Part shown: positions 29,463-38,075 of the stretch, piece by piece | How positions within the stretch are numbered: the first letter of the stretch is position 1 | How the letters are laid out: each line of letters opens with the position of its first letter | Origin: JBLIKP01 sp047635375 | GTDB taxonomy: Bacteria > Bacteroidota > Bacteroidia > Sphingobacteriales > Sphingobacteriaceae | DNA: 64,000 nucleotides | Assembly (NCBI GenBank): GCA_047635375.1 | Contig: JBLIKP010000003.1 | Coordinates: 1-64,000 of the forward strand | Direction of reading: 5' to 3' | Notes under the pieces: model-generated | Database searches by the model: none | Told to the model about the DNA's origin: nothing | The model's input: only the letters and a program-made list of their open reading frames with translations | Translations under genes and position numbers: made by a program

Positions 29463-31604
29463 TTAATTTTTAACTTTTATGTTTGCGTATGCTGCAAATT
29501 CAATTTTTGAATTTGATAGTATTTTAACCGGACCATCTCCGTTACTACTATTTAAATTTGCTTGAATCCTTAAGTGTGTTGTGCTCCTAAGGTCAATTAC
29601 ACTTTTGGAATTTAAGGGGATAGTAACTTTGGTAAAAGAAGGTTCAACAACAATGAAATTATCATTTACTATACCCCCTAAAATATTACTGTTGTTAATA
29701 ATAAATTCAGAAATAAACTCTCCATTTTTATCAAGTAATTCAACATTTATATCTAATGAAAGAGGAAAGTAATTATTTATGTTAATAGTTAACTCTCCTG
29801 ACTCGAATAACTCCTCCAATAGTTCATCCAATAGTTCATCTTGTGGAATTGCTGAATTGTCAAATTCAAAAGTATCGGCAAAAGATAAATTACTAATAAC
29901 AAATGAAAGTGGTGCTTCAACAAAAATACTTGCCTTTACAGAGCTGGTGGTATAAATGAAGCTTTCAGGATTTAAATTTGGGTTTGTAATTATCGATGCT
30001 TTCGCAGTGATTTGTTTTGGGAGGTTAGATATAACTTCGTCAATGTTTGAATTAACCTCGTTTAAAATAATGTTATTATCAGGAGCTGGACGTAAAGGAT
30101 TGTCCAACGCCGATTTTATTAAAAACTGGTTATTATTGTCAGAAGTTAAACTAACCGTTTCCCCAGTTAAAGCATTTGTAGAGCTAAGATCTAAGTTTAC
30201 TTGGGCGTCAGCTCCAATAAGGTTCTCAAAGCCAAGTTTAAATTCAATTTCGCTTAACTTGAAGACTCCTTGATTTATGCTAGAGAATAAACTATCATTA
30301 AAAAGGTCAATAGTAAACGGATTTCCATTTTCATCTTCTAATTTGGTTGTATCTGATCCAATATCTCCGATTACTTTTAATATTTCTGTCCCGGTCATGG
30401 CAATACCAACTTGTAGTGAGTCAGTTTCTGCATTAAAGGAAACTAATTCACCTTTAGAATCAACCCCAAAATCAACTGCAAACGGTAGGATATTAAACTT
30501 AGGATCTTCTTGGTTTAGATTTATCACATATTCAGAAAGGATAATTCTTTCAGTAATCTCTCCGATTGTTGTTCCAACTCTAGGAGGAATGATTATTGGC
30601 AAACTTAATCCAACTCCATCCTTTTTAATTGTAGGGAAATTTAACGTTAGCGATAATTCCATTTCAAATGAGTTCTTCAAATTAAAGGCAATCTCACCAC
30701 CAGTAAAATAAATTTGCTTTAATTGAACTCCTTCAGCAAGGTTAAAACTAAACTCATCAGCAAATGATTGTTCAATGGGTGCTACCACAGCAACCCCTTT
30801 AGTCGAGCTTAATTCAGAAAACGAAAGGTTTGTTGAAAAGCTTTGCGCAGAGTCTATATAAAATGAGTCAATTGGAAATTGAGTAGTATCAGAACCACGT
30901 AAATCAACAATTGTAATAACTTGAAGCTTACCCCTTACGGTTTTCCCAGCTAAGTTTATTGTTTCAGATTTAGAATCGCCGCTATCAATATCGTAGAATG
31001 TTTGGTTAATAATGAAATCCCCTGAGACTGGATTTTTCACTTTGAAGGTGAATGAGTCCATAGGAAAGGCTAAATGATTTTCAATTGTAATTGTGACAGA
31101 ACCGTTTTTAATTAAAATTGATTCAACATCGGATAATAAAAATTCAGATGGGTCGGTTTCTATAACTTCAAAATCGGGAACAATACTATGTTTCCCTTGG
31201 TTGGAATCAATGAATTCTTTTAGTTCACTATTATTCCTTACAACATCAGCAAGTGTTACAGAAACATCAGCATCAGAAAAAGAAAAGCTTAAAGAGTCAA
31301 TAGAAAAAGGTAATGCACTATTGAATTCTGGAACTTCTACTAATCCTTCTAGCGATTGATTAAGTAATTCCTTTTCAAATACAATCGAATAGGAGCTATC
31401 ATCATTCAATGTTATTAAGGAGTCAGGAAATTTAACCTCGTTACCTAGAACTATTTCTCCAAAGGCAAGAGGTACCGTTGAGCTACTTTCGAATTTAGGT
31501 TTTAAAAAGGTTTCTTTATCGTACCTACAACCAACAATGGTTAATAGAACCATCCCGGCGATTAAGCCGAGGGTGGGATTTTTAATTTTTAGGATTGAAT
31601 GCAT
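29463..31604 (-). CDS. Giant lipoprotein of unknown function
   Basis: 713 residues from the chosen start MHSILKIKNP; an upstream ATG 45 bp away adds a tail that would bury the signal. The lipobox is LLTIVGC, acylated Cys near residue 26. The rest is beta-rich with repeated phrases (DSLSFSFSDADVSV; FPIDSFYIDSAQ; FPLSLDINVELLD), suggesting several Ig-like or similar sandwich domains, and an acidic DELLDELLEELFE stretch near residue 600. I do not recognise a family. It is first in an operon with the DUF5723-like barrel gene, so it may sit on or in the outer membrane beside that barrel. Confidence 0.7.
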   Translation of the reverse strand: MHSILKIKNPTLGLIAGMVLLTIVGCRYDKETFLKPKFESSSTVPLAFGEIVLGNEVKFPDSLITLNDDSSYSIVFEKELLNQSLEGLVEVPEFNSALPFSIDSLSFSFSDADVSVTLADVVRNNSELKEFIDSNQGKHSIVPDFEVIETDPSEFLLSDVESILIKNGSVTITIENHLAFPMDSFTFKVKNPVSGDFIINQTFYDIDSGDSKSETINLAGKTVRGKLQVITIVDLRGSDTTQFPIDSFYIDSAQSFSTNLSFSELSSTKGVAVVAPIEQSFADEFSFNLAEGVQLKQIYFTGGEIAFNLKNSFEMELSLTLNFPTIKKDGVGLSLPIIIPPRVGTTIGEITERIILSEYVINLNQEDPKFNILPFAVDFGVDSKGELVSFNAETDSLQVGIAMTGTEILKVIGDIGSDTTKLEDENGNPFTIDLFNDSLFSSINQGVFKLSEIEFKLGFENLIGADAQVNLDLSSTNALTGETVSLTSDNNNQFLIKSALDNPLRPAPDNNIILNEVNSNIDEVISNLPKQITAKASIITNPNLNPESFIYTTSSVKASIFVEAPLSFVISNLSFADTFEFDNSAIPQDELLDELLEELFESGELTININNYFPLSLDINVELLDKNGEFISEFIINNSNILGGIVNDNFIVVEPSFTKVTIPLNSKSVIDLRSTTHLRIQANLNSSNGDGPVKILSNSKIEFAAYANIKVKN

Positions 31605-31801
31605 AAAAGTTATGTTAAATGGGGGATTCACCTCGGAGTTACATTTCAAAGGTTCATGTAAAGTTCGTGTTTATTTTTAATAAATAAGATTCTCCTTTTT
31701 TTTTTACTAAAAGCTAAATGTAAAAATTTCAAATTGAAAAGGTTTTTTGTGTAAATCCCAATAAAATCGGACACTTTAGATTTATCGCCTAAGAAAAATT
31801 G

Positions 31802-31809
31802 TATGTTTG
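31802..31809 (+). promoter_or_regulatory. -7 box upstream of the M16 peptidase operon
   Basis: TATGTTTG fits TAnnTTTG, 40 bp before the ATG at 31850. The -33 position holds only a weak TTTA near 31781. Confidence 0.4.
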
Positions 31810-31849
31810 CTAGTTGTAAGAAATAAAGAAAAAATACCTGAATTCAGGT

Positions 31850-33109
31850 ATGAAATTATATATGAATAAGGTAAAATTTAGGAAAACGGAGCTAAGCAAT
31901 GGGTTAAAGGTTATTGTCCATGAAGACAAATCGACGCCCATGGCACTAATAAATATTCTTTATGATGTTGGTGCAAAGGATGAAGACCCATCTCATACAG
32001 GTTTTGCGCATCTGTTTGAACATTTAATGTTTGGCGGCTCAATAAATATCCCTGATTATGAAGCGCCTTTGCAAATTGTTGGAGGTGAAAACAATGCTTT
32101 TACAAGTAATGATTTGACCAATTACTACATGCAAATCCCTGCTGTGAACTTGGAAACCGGATTTTGGCTTGAATCTGATAGAATGCTGTCCTTAGCATTT
32201 TCAGAAAAAAGTCTAGAGGTCCAGAAAAATGTGGTTTGTGAGGAGTTTAAACAAAGGTACCTAAATCAACCTTATGGAGATGTTTGGTTGAAATTACGTC
32301 CGGTCATTTATGAAAAGCATCCCTATAAGTGGCCTACCATTGGTAAGGAATTACGCCATATTGAGGAGGCAAATATGGGCCAGGTAAAAGCATTTTTCAA
32401 GAAACATTACTCCCCAAAAAATGCAATTTTAGTTGTTGCAGGGGGTGTGAATTTTAAAGAAGTATTTGCCTTGGCCGAAAAGTATTTCGGAAGTATCGAT
32501 GGCGGAAAACGTTATAATAGAGAGTTGCCAACTGAGCCTGCTCAAAAAGCCTTGCGCCGACTTGAGATAGAAGGGGACGTTCCTGCTGACATGCTATTTA
32601 TGGCCTTTAAAATGCCAGATAGAATGCATCCTGATTACCATTCATGCGATTTGATTTCTGATGTTTTGGGAAATGGAGAAAGCTCCAGATTAAGAAATAA
32701 ATTTCTAAAGGAAAACCCATTGTTTTCTGAGTTATCGGCGTATATAATGGGTAGTGATGAAACTGGACTTTTAGTAATTTCAGGTAGGTTGTTAAATACG
32801 GTTTCATTTGAAACGGCAGAGGATGCCATAAGAGCCGAATTAGACCTTTTGATTAAGGACGGTGTCGGTAACGACGAGTTGGAAAAAGTTAAGAACAAAG
32901 TTGAGTCTTCATTTATTTTCGGAAATATGGATTTGTTTAACAAAGCATTTCAGCTGGCATATTACGAGCTAAAAGGGGATGCCAATTTGGTGAATGAAGA
33001 AATTCCTAAATACCGAGATGTATCTACTAACGACATAAAGAAAATGTCTAAAATAATCTTAGATTCATCTCAATGCACCATTTTAAGGTATTCTAGAAAA
33101 GATAAATAA
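31850..33109 (+). CDS. M16 zinc peptidase, active subunit
   Basis: 419 residues with the inverted zinc motif HLFEH (His54, Glu57, His58) and the distal Glu in the VVCEEF segment, so the catalytic site is complete. There is no signal peptide; family members without one act in the cytoplasm or periplasm on peptides and unfolded proteins. An ATG at 31862 (MNKVKF) is an equally plausible start. The gene ends in TAATG, shared with the next M16 gene, and the two proteins probably form the heterodimer seen for bacterial M16B pairs. Confidence 0.92.
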   Translation: MKLYMNKVKFRKTELSNGLKVIVHEDKSTPMALINILYDVGAKDEDPSHTGFAHLFEHLMFGGSINIPDYEAPLQIVGGENNAFTSNDLTNYYMQIPAVNLETGFWLESDRMLSLAFSEKSLEVQKNVVCEEFKQRYLNQPYGDVWLKLRPVIYEKHPYKWPTIGKELRHIEEANMGQVKAFFKKHYSPKNAILVVAGGVNFKEVFALAEKYFGSIDGGKRYNRELPTEPAQKALRRLEIEGDVPADMLFMAFKMPDRMHPDYHSCDLISDVLGNGESSRLRNKFLKENPLFSELSAYIMGSDETGLLVISGRLLNTVSFETAEDAIRAELDLLIKDGVGNDELEKVKNKVESSFIFGNMDLFNKAFQLAYYELKGDANLVNEEIPKYRDVSTNDIKKMSKIILDSSQCTILRYSRKDK

Positions 33110-34401
33110 TGACAGTTTTAGATAGAAAAATAGCTCCGGCCTTTAAAACCGTAGATAAGATAAATGTAATTCAGCCTGAGTCCGTATTATTAGCAGATGG
33201 AAACATTCTTCAGATTATTGATGCTGGCGAAGAGGAAGTGGCAATGGTTGAGCTAGTTTTTCCTGCAGGACGGATATTTGAATCGCAAAAATTAATCAGC
33301 TTTTTCACTTCCAAATTAATGATGGAAGGCACAAAAACTAAATCAGGCTTTCAAATTTCTGAAGCTCTCGATGAAATGGGTGTGTTTATGGAAATTGAGG
33401 CCGACTTAGACTATTCATCGGTTAAAGTTTATTCAACGCATAAGCACTTAAAACGCGCATTGTCGGTCTTTGCTGATGTGCTACAAAACCCAACGTTTAA
33501 ACAATCTGATATCGATCGCTTCAGCGCGAAGCAAAAGGATAAATTAAAAGTTAACCTTCTTAAAAATAGCTTTGTAGCCCGAAGGAAGTTTTTGGCAAAT
33601 GTGTTTCCTGACCATAAATATGGGGCGGTGGCAATAAGCTCCGATTATGATCAGATAACAACGGCAGATTTACTGGATTTTCATAATTCAAATTACAAAT
33701 GTAAACCTGTAACAATTATTGCAGCAGGAAGAATAAAAGAAATTCAGATTGAAGAAATAAAAGAGTTTTTCAGTGGATTAACGCTTTCCTCTGAAGGACT
33801 GAATTTCCCAGAAGTAAAAAAATCCGAAATTGCATTTAAAAAGAAACAATGCATTACCAACAAGAAAGATGCTCTACAAAGTGCCTTAAGAGTTGGCGGA
33901 CTTACAATACCTAAGGGGCATGAAGATTATTATGGACTAAATGTGGTTAATACAATTCTAGGTGGATTTTTCGGGTCACGATTGATGAAAAACATCAGGG
34001 AAGACAAAGGTTTTACCTATGGAATTGGTAGTGGAGTTTTTACTCTTAAACAAGGTAGTTACTTTTTTATTGCATCAGAGGTGGGGGCTGATGTGACCAA
34101 AGATGCCATGACCGAAATATACAAAGAGATTGAGCGTTTAAGGACCGAGGAAGTTTCTGTAAAAGAGCTTGAAATTGTAAGGAATTATATGCTCGGAACA
34201 TTTTTAGGCGGATTGGAAAATGCTTTTAGCTATGCTAATAAATTTAAGGGTGTTTTCCTTCATGGCTTGGAATACTCACATTACGATAAAATAATTGAGG
34301 CGATTAAAACAATCACACCAGCTGAAATAAAAAGCTTAGCTGATAAATATTTAAACCCAGAAAAATTAGCGGAGGTTGTTGTCGGAGATAAATACCCATG
34401 A
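33109..34401 (+). CDS. M16 peptidase-like protein, non-catalytic partner
   Basis: 430 residues with the M16 fold but no HxxEH: the region that should hold it reads SFFTSKLMMEG. The Arg/Tyr motif of the second half is kept (LMKNIREDKGFTYGIGSG). This is the pattern of the inactive subunit of M16B heterodimers, which helps bind substrate. The start overlaps the previous stop by 1 bp, and the stop overlaps the start of the T9SS type B gene by 4 bp (ATGA), so all three should be translated together. Confidence 0.9.
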   Translation: MTVLDRKIAPAFKTVDKINVIQPESVLLADGNILQIIDAGEEEVAMVELVFPAGRIFESQKLISFFTSKLMMEGTKTKSGFQISEALDEMGVFMEIEADLDYSSVKVYSTHKHLKRALSVFADVLQNPTFKQSDIDRFSAKQKDKLKVNLLKNSFVARRKFLANVFPDHKYGAVAISSDYDQITTADLLDFHNSNYKCKPVTIIAAGRIKEIQIEEIKEFFSGLTLSSEGLNFPEVKKSEIAFKKKQCITNKKDALQSALRVGGLTIPKGHEDYYGLNVVNTILGGFFGSRLMKNIREDKGFTYGIGSGVFTLKQGSYFFIASEVGADVTKDAMTEIYKEIERLRTEEVSVKELEIVRNYMLGTFLGGLENAFSYANKFKGVFLHGLEYSHYDKIIEAIKTITPAEIKSLADKYLNPEKLAEVVVGDKYP

Positions 34402-35876
34402 AAAAGATAATACCATTGATATTTCTTTTATGCCTTTTGGCGGAAGCCATAATGGCACAACTTTCTAAGCCAGAGTTAATAAATGTTACGGTAAATGGTA
34501 CTAATAACGCTGAATTGAACTGGGAGGTGCATCCTGATGTTTTAGTTCAAGGATACATTATTTATCAAGTTGTTGGAACAGCTCCATTTACCACAAATGA
34601 GGTGATTGATACCGTTTTAGGGCGGGCCTCAACGAATTGGGAAAACACAATCTCAAATGCTTCAGATGAGGTTGAAGCATATAAAATAATTGCTTCGTAC
34701 TTGAATTCCATCGATGATAGCGGATTTAGTAATGAGCATCATACTATTCTTCATAGTTTAATAATTGATGAATGTTCTGGAAAAGTTACTATGGAATGGA
34801 ACCCTTATGACACTTGGTCCGATGGAATTGCAAATTATCAGTTATTAGGGAGTGAAAATGGTGAAGCTCCAGTTATTTTTAAAACCATTGCTGGGGCCGA
34901 ATCATCAGGCAGTTTTTCCGGAATTACCTCTGGATCTCAATATTCTTTTTGGGTTAAGGCAGTAAGTCGGTCTGGAAAAGAGTCAGAATCCAATAGAATT
35001 TTAATAACACCCAAGTTCACCTCATTTCCAACGGCGGCTTACATTTCCAATATCAGGCCCAATGGAAATCAAACAGTAGATTACGATATCTTTTATAAGG
35101 GAAGTGCTGAGTACGCCTTGCTAAAGGTTTATAAAGGCTTTGGTGGTGGAAAAGAACTAGTGATTCAAACAGAAGGGGCAATAGACCCTATTTTACCTGT
35201 TAAAGGTGAGCATTATGATTCCAGGTTCGCATTAGATCCTTTTACGATTTCGGCGGAAATCACAAATAAATGTCCAGAGGTTTTGTTGGAATCTAATAAA
35301 ATGTCGGTTGGAGTTATTTCACTTGAGAAGTCTGCAGGACAAATTAGTGTAAGCGTGGGTGAGGTTTCTGGTTTTGAAAATGGAATTGGAGAAACCAAGA
35401 TTTATAAAATTGGAATAGATCCTGTCACCTTGGAACAAACCTTTACTTGGGTATCCAATAGCACAAACTTTGTCGATACCGACCTGGAAGGTTCTCAGCA
35501 TTGCTACATCGCCGACGTAATTGAAAATGGCCAGAATTCAACTGGAATTCAAGGAGAAGTTAGATTGTTTCCCCAATGCAGTTTTGATTTGGAAGAAATT
35601 GATTTTCCCAATGCGTTTGTACCAGGGGGCTCGGTCCCCAAGTTTAATCCTTTTTTTACCATAAACGGATTTTTCACAGGTTCTTTAAAGATTTACAGTC
35701 GGTATGGGGGGGAGATTTATTCAGAAGAGCATTCCTTTGATAAACCTGGTCAAGGGTGGGATGGTAATTATAAGGGTTCCAAAGTTCCGCCTGGAGCGTA
35801 TATCTATTTCCTAAAATTTGCCGACGATATTCAGGGTGAATCTCATAAGAAAACGGGTGTTGTCTATATTTTTTAA
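34398..35876 (+). CDS. Secreted fibronectin III-like protein with T9SS type B (CHU_C) domain
   Basis: 492 residues. The signal peptide ends near AIMAQ. Two fibronectin III-like domains are visible: about 25-115 (NNAELNWEV ... GYIIYQV) and about 118-210 (KVTMEWNPYDTW ... YSFWVKAVS). A third less clear beta region runs to about 400. The end (FPNAFVPGGSVPKFNP; IYSRYGGEIY; WDGNYKGSKVPPGAYIYFL) is the gliding-associated/type B T9SS C-terminal domain, which lacks the cleaved basic tail of type A. It would be exported and held on the cell surface. Coupling to an M16 peptidase pair is unusual and suggests processing or co-regulation (inference). Confidence 0.85.
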   Translation: MKKIIPLIFLLCLLAEAIMAQLSKPELINVTVNGTNNAELNWEVHPDVLVQGYIIYQVVGTAPFTTNEVIDTVLGRASTNWENTISNASDEVEAYKIIASYLNSIDDSGFSNEHHTILHSLIIDECSGKVTMEWNPYDTWSDGIANYQLLGSENGEAPVIFKTIAGAESSGSFSGITSGSQYSFWVKAVSRSGKESESNRILITPKFTSFPTAAYISNIRPNGNQTVDYDIFYKGSAEYALLKVYKGFGGGKELVIQTEGAIDPILPVKGEHYDSRFALDPFTISAEITNKCPEVLLESNKMSVGVISLEKSAGQISVSVGEVSGFENGIGETKIYKIGIDPVTLEQTFTWVSNSTNFVDTDLEGSQHCYIADVIENGQNSTGIQGEVRLFPQCSFDLEEIDFPNAFVPGGSVPKFNPFFTINGFFTGSLKIYSRYGGEIYSEEHSFDKPGQGWDGNYKGSKVPPGAYIYFLKFADDIQGESHKKTGVVYIF

Positions 35877-35952
35877 ACTACATTAAAACATAATTGACCG
35901 TAAGGTAGTTTGTGATAAACAACTTGGTCGGAAACTTATATATCTGATAAAG

Positions 35953-35984
35953 TTTGCTTTTGTGGTGTGAATCTACTAGTTTTG
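35953..35984 (+). promoter_or_regulatory. guaB promoter
   Basis: TTTG at 35953-35956, a 20-nt spacer, and TAGTTTTG at 35977-35984. Both Bacteroidota boxes are present with near-ideal spacing, the best promoter match in the window. The ATG is at 36018. Confidence 0.7.
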
Positions 35985-36017
35985 CACCGCAAATAATAAC
36001 CATTAATTATTTGCCAA

Positions 36018-37487
36018 ATGAGCCTAGTCAACGATAAATTTTTAGGAGAAGGATTAACATACGACGACGTCCTAATCGTCCCTGCCTATTCAGAGGTCCT
36101 TCCTCGCGAAGTCACTACCAAAACCAATTTAACGCGTAACATCACAATCAATATGCCCCTTGTTTCGGCGGCAATGGATACTGTGACCGAGCATAAATTA
36201 GCTATTGCCATGGCGCAAGAAGGTGGTTTAGGGTTTCTTCATAAGAACATGTCTATCGCAGCACAGGCTGAGCAAGTAAGAAAAGTTAAACGTTCTGAAA
36301 GCGGATTAATTCAAGACCCAATCACATTGCGAGAAACGGCCTTGCTAAGTGAAGCTTTACAATTGATGAGGGAACACAAAATTGGCGGTATTCCCGTTGT
36401 AGATTCAAATAATTTACTTACCGGAATAATCACCAATCGTGACCTTAGGTTTGAGCATAACACAAATCGTCCCGTAAAAGAGGTGATGACCAAAATGCCA
36501 CTAGTTACTGCCCCAGAAGGCACCACGCTAGAAACGGCCGAAGAAATTCTTCAGAACCATAAAATCGAGAAATTACCCGTTGTGGATAAGAACAACCATT
36601 TAATGGGGCTTATCACTTTTAGGGATTTAGAAAAAATAAAAAATTACCCAAATGCATGTAAGGACGGATTCGGAAGACTTCGTGTTGGAGCCGCAGTTGG
36701 AGTAACTCATGATACTATTGAGCGTGTTGAGGCTTTAGTTGCCGTTGGAGTTGATGTAATAACTATCGATACTGCTCACGGTCATTCTAAGGGGGTGATT
36801 GAGACTTTAAAGAAGGTAAAGGCTACTTTCCCTAAACTAGATGTTATAGTAGGAAATGTGGCTACAGGCGCTGCAACTAAGGCTTTGATTGAAGCTGGTG
36901 CTGATGGTGTTAAGGTTGGAATTGGACCCGGATCAATATGTACAACACGTATTATTGCTGGAGTTGGTGTCCCTCAACTATTTGCAGTTTACGAATGCGC
37001 CAAGGCCGCTAAGGGTACTGGTGTTCCAATTATTGCCGATGGTGGTATTAAACACACCGGTGATATTGTTAAAGCTATAGTCGCTGGTGCAAATTCAATA
37101 ATGGCAGGTTCATTATTTGCAGGAGTGGACGAGGCTCCAGGAGAAACCATTATTTTCGATGGTAGAAAGTTTAAAACTTACCGCGGAATGGGGTCCATCG
37201 AGGCAATGGATAAAGGGTCTAAAGACCGTTATTTCCAAGATGTGGAAGATGATATTAAGAAATTAGTTCCTGAGGGAATTGTAGGCCGTGTTCCATATAA
37301 AGGGACATTAGCTGAGGTTATGTTTCAATATAAAGGCGGGTTAAAAGCTGGAATGGGTTATGCAGGAGCCAAAGATATTGAAGCGTTACAAGCTGCACAA
37401 TTTGTTCGAATAACTGCCGCAGGCGTTAGAGAAAGTCATCCACACGATGTGGTCATAACAAAAGAAGCTCCTAATTATTCGAGATAA
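36018..37487 (+). CDS. guaB: IMP dehydrogenase
   Basis: 489 residues. It oxidises IMP to XMP with NAD+, the first committed step of GMP synthesis, in the cytoplasm as a tetramer. TIM barrel with catalytic Cys308 in GPGSICTTR, the flap segment GRVPYKGTL (Arg-Tyr dyad region), and two CBS domains inserted at about 95-210 ([22 protein letters not shown]). Length is typical. It has its own promoter and terminator, so it is probably monocistronic. Confidence 0.98.
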   Translation: MSLVNDKFLGEGLTYDDVLIVPAYSEVLPREVTTKTNLTRNITINMPLVSAAMDTVTEHKLAIAMAQEGGLGFLHKNMSIAAQAEQVRKVKRSESGLIQDPITLRETALLSEALQLMREHKIGGIPVVDSNNLLTGIITNRDLRFEHNTNRPVKEVMTKMPLVTAPEGTTLETAEEILQNHKIEKLPVVDKNNHLMGLITFRDLEKIKNYPNACKDGFGRLRVGAAVGVTHDTIERVEALVAVGVDVITIDTAHGHSKGVIETLKKVKATFPKLDVIVGNVATGAATKALIEAGADGVKVGIGPGSICTTRIIAGVGVPQLFAVYECAKAAKGTGVPIIADGGIKHTGDIVKAIVAGANSIMAGSLFAGVDEAPGETIIFDGRKFKTYRGMGSIEAMDKGSKDRYFQDVEDDIKKLVPEGIVGRVPYKGTLAEVMFQYKGGLKAGMGYAGAKDIEALQAAQFVRITAAGVRESHPHDVVITKEAPNYSR

Positions 37488-37494
37488 AAATTAA

Positions 37495-37518
37495 AGCCAC
37501 CCAAGGGTGGCTTTTTTT
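37495..37518 (+). terminator. guaB terminator
   Basis: A 7-bp GC-rich stem (37496-37502 with 37505-37511), a 2-nt loop and seven T residues, 8 bp past the guaB stop. It also lies 9 bp beyond the 3' end of the convergent recX gene. Confidence 0.9.
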
Positions 37519-37526
37519 ATGAATTT

Positions 37527-38012
37527 TTAATCCTGAAAGTGGTTATCAGTTATAAGCTCTTTAAGTAATGGCCAAAAAATATCGGGCTCAAATCCTTTGG
37601 AATAAAGGTGACGGGCAACTTTATCTCTCAGGGTATACACATTGTCGGCTTGTGTATGCTTAAGTTTTTTTTCGGCTAGGTAGAATATTTTTTTTCGATA
37701 TTCATAGGCATTGATTCTCTTTAAACCATCCAGAATAAATGGATAGGGAAGTTCCTTTACAAATAATTCAGATTTTATTTTTAGTCTGCCCCAGTGATTG
37801 AATTTGAATTTATCATTTGTAAACGCCGATGCATAGCGCTTTTCATCCACAAATTTTTCGTACTCAAGAGCCTCAATAATTTTGGTAATTGCAATTTCGT
37901 CGACTTCCTTTTTTTCTAATTTTTGTTTAATATCCCTGCGGCATCTTTCACCCAATACACAGTATCTTTGCATTGAATAAAGTAGTTTTTTAAAATCGTC
38001 AGTGGATAGCAT
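37527..38012 (-). CDS. recX: RecX-type regulatory protein
   Basis: 161 residues from the chosen start MLSTDDFKK. Earlier in-frame ATGs up to 38081 would overlap the start of the divergent murF-alr gene. Three-helix repeats of the RecX family are visible (YCVLGERCRRDIKQKL; FVDEKRYASAFTNDK; RLKIKSEL; ARHLYSKGFEPDIFW). RecX binds RecA filaments and limits their activity. recA itself is not in the window. The divergent spacing to murF-alr is about 63 bp, enough for two promoters. Confidence 0.85.
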   Translation of the reverse strand: MLSTDDFKKLLYSMQRYCVLGERCRRDIKQKLEKKEVDEIAITKIIEALEYEKFVDEKRYASAFTNDKFKFNHWGRLKIKSELFVKELPYPFILDGLKRINAYEYRKKIFYLAEKKLKHTQADNVYTLRDKVARHLYSKGFEPDIFWPLLKELITDNHFQD

Positions 38013-38075
38013 GTTAATATTCGGTATTTCGTTTATTCTTAAATTTTTTATAATTCTGTAGGAGGTCAAAAGCCA

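Noticed and set aside
31605..31649. Longer N-terminus of the giant lipoprotein
   Set aside because: It would place 15 polar residues before the signal peptide and lipobox.
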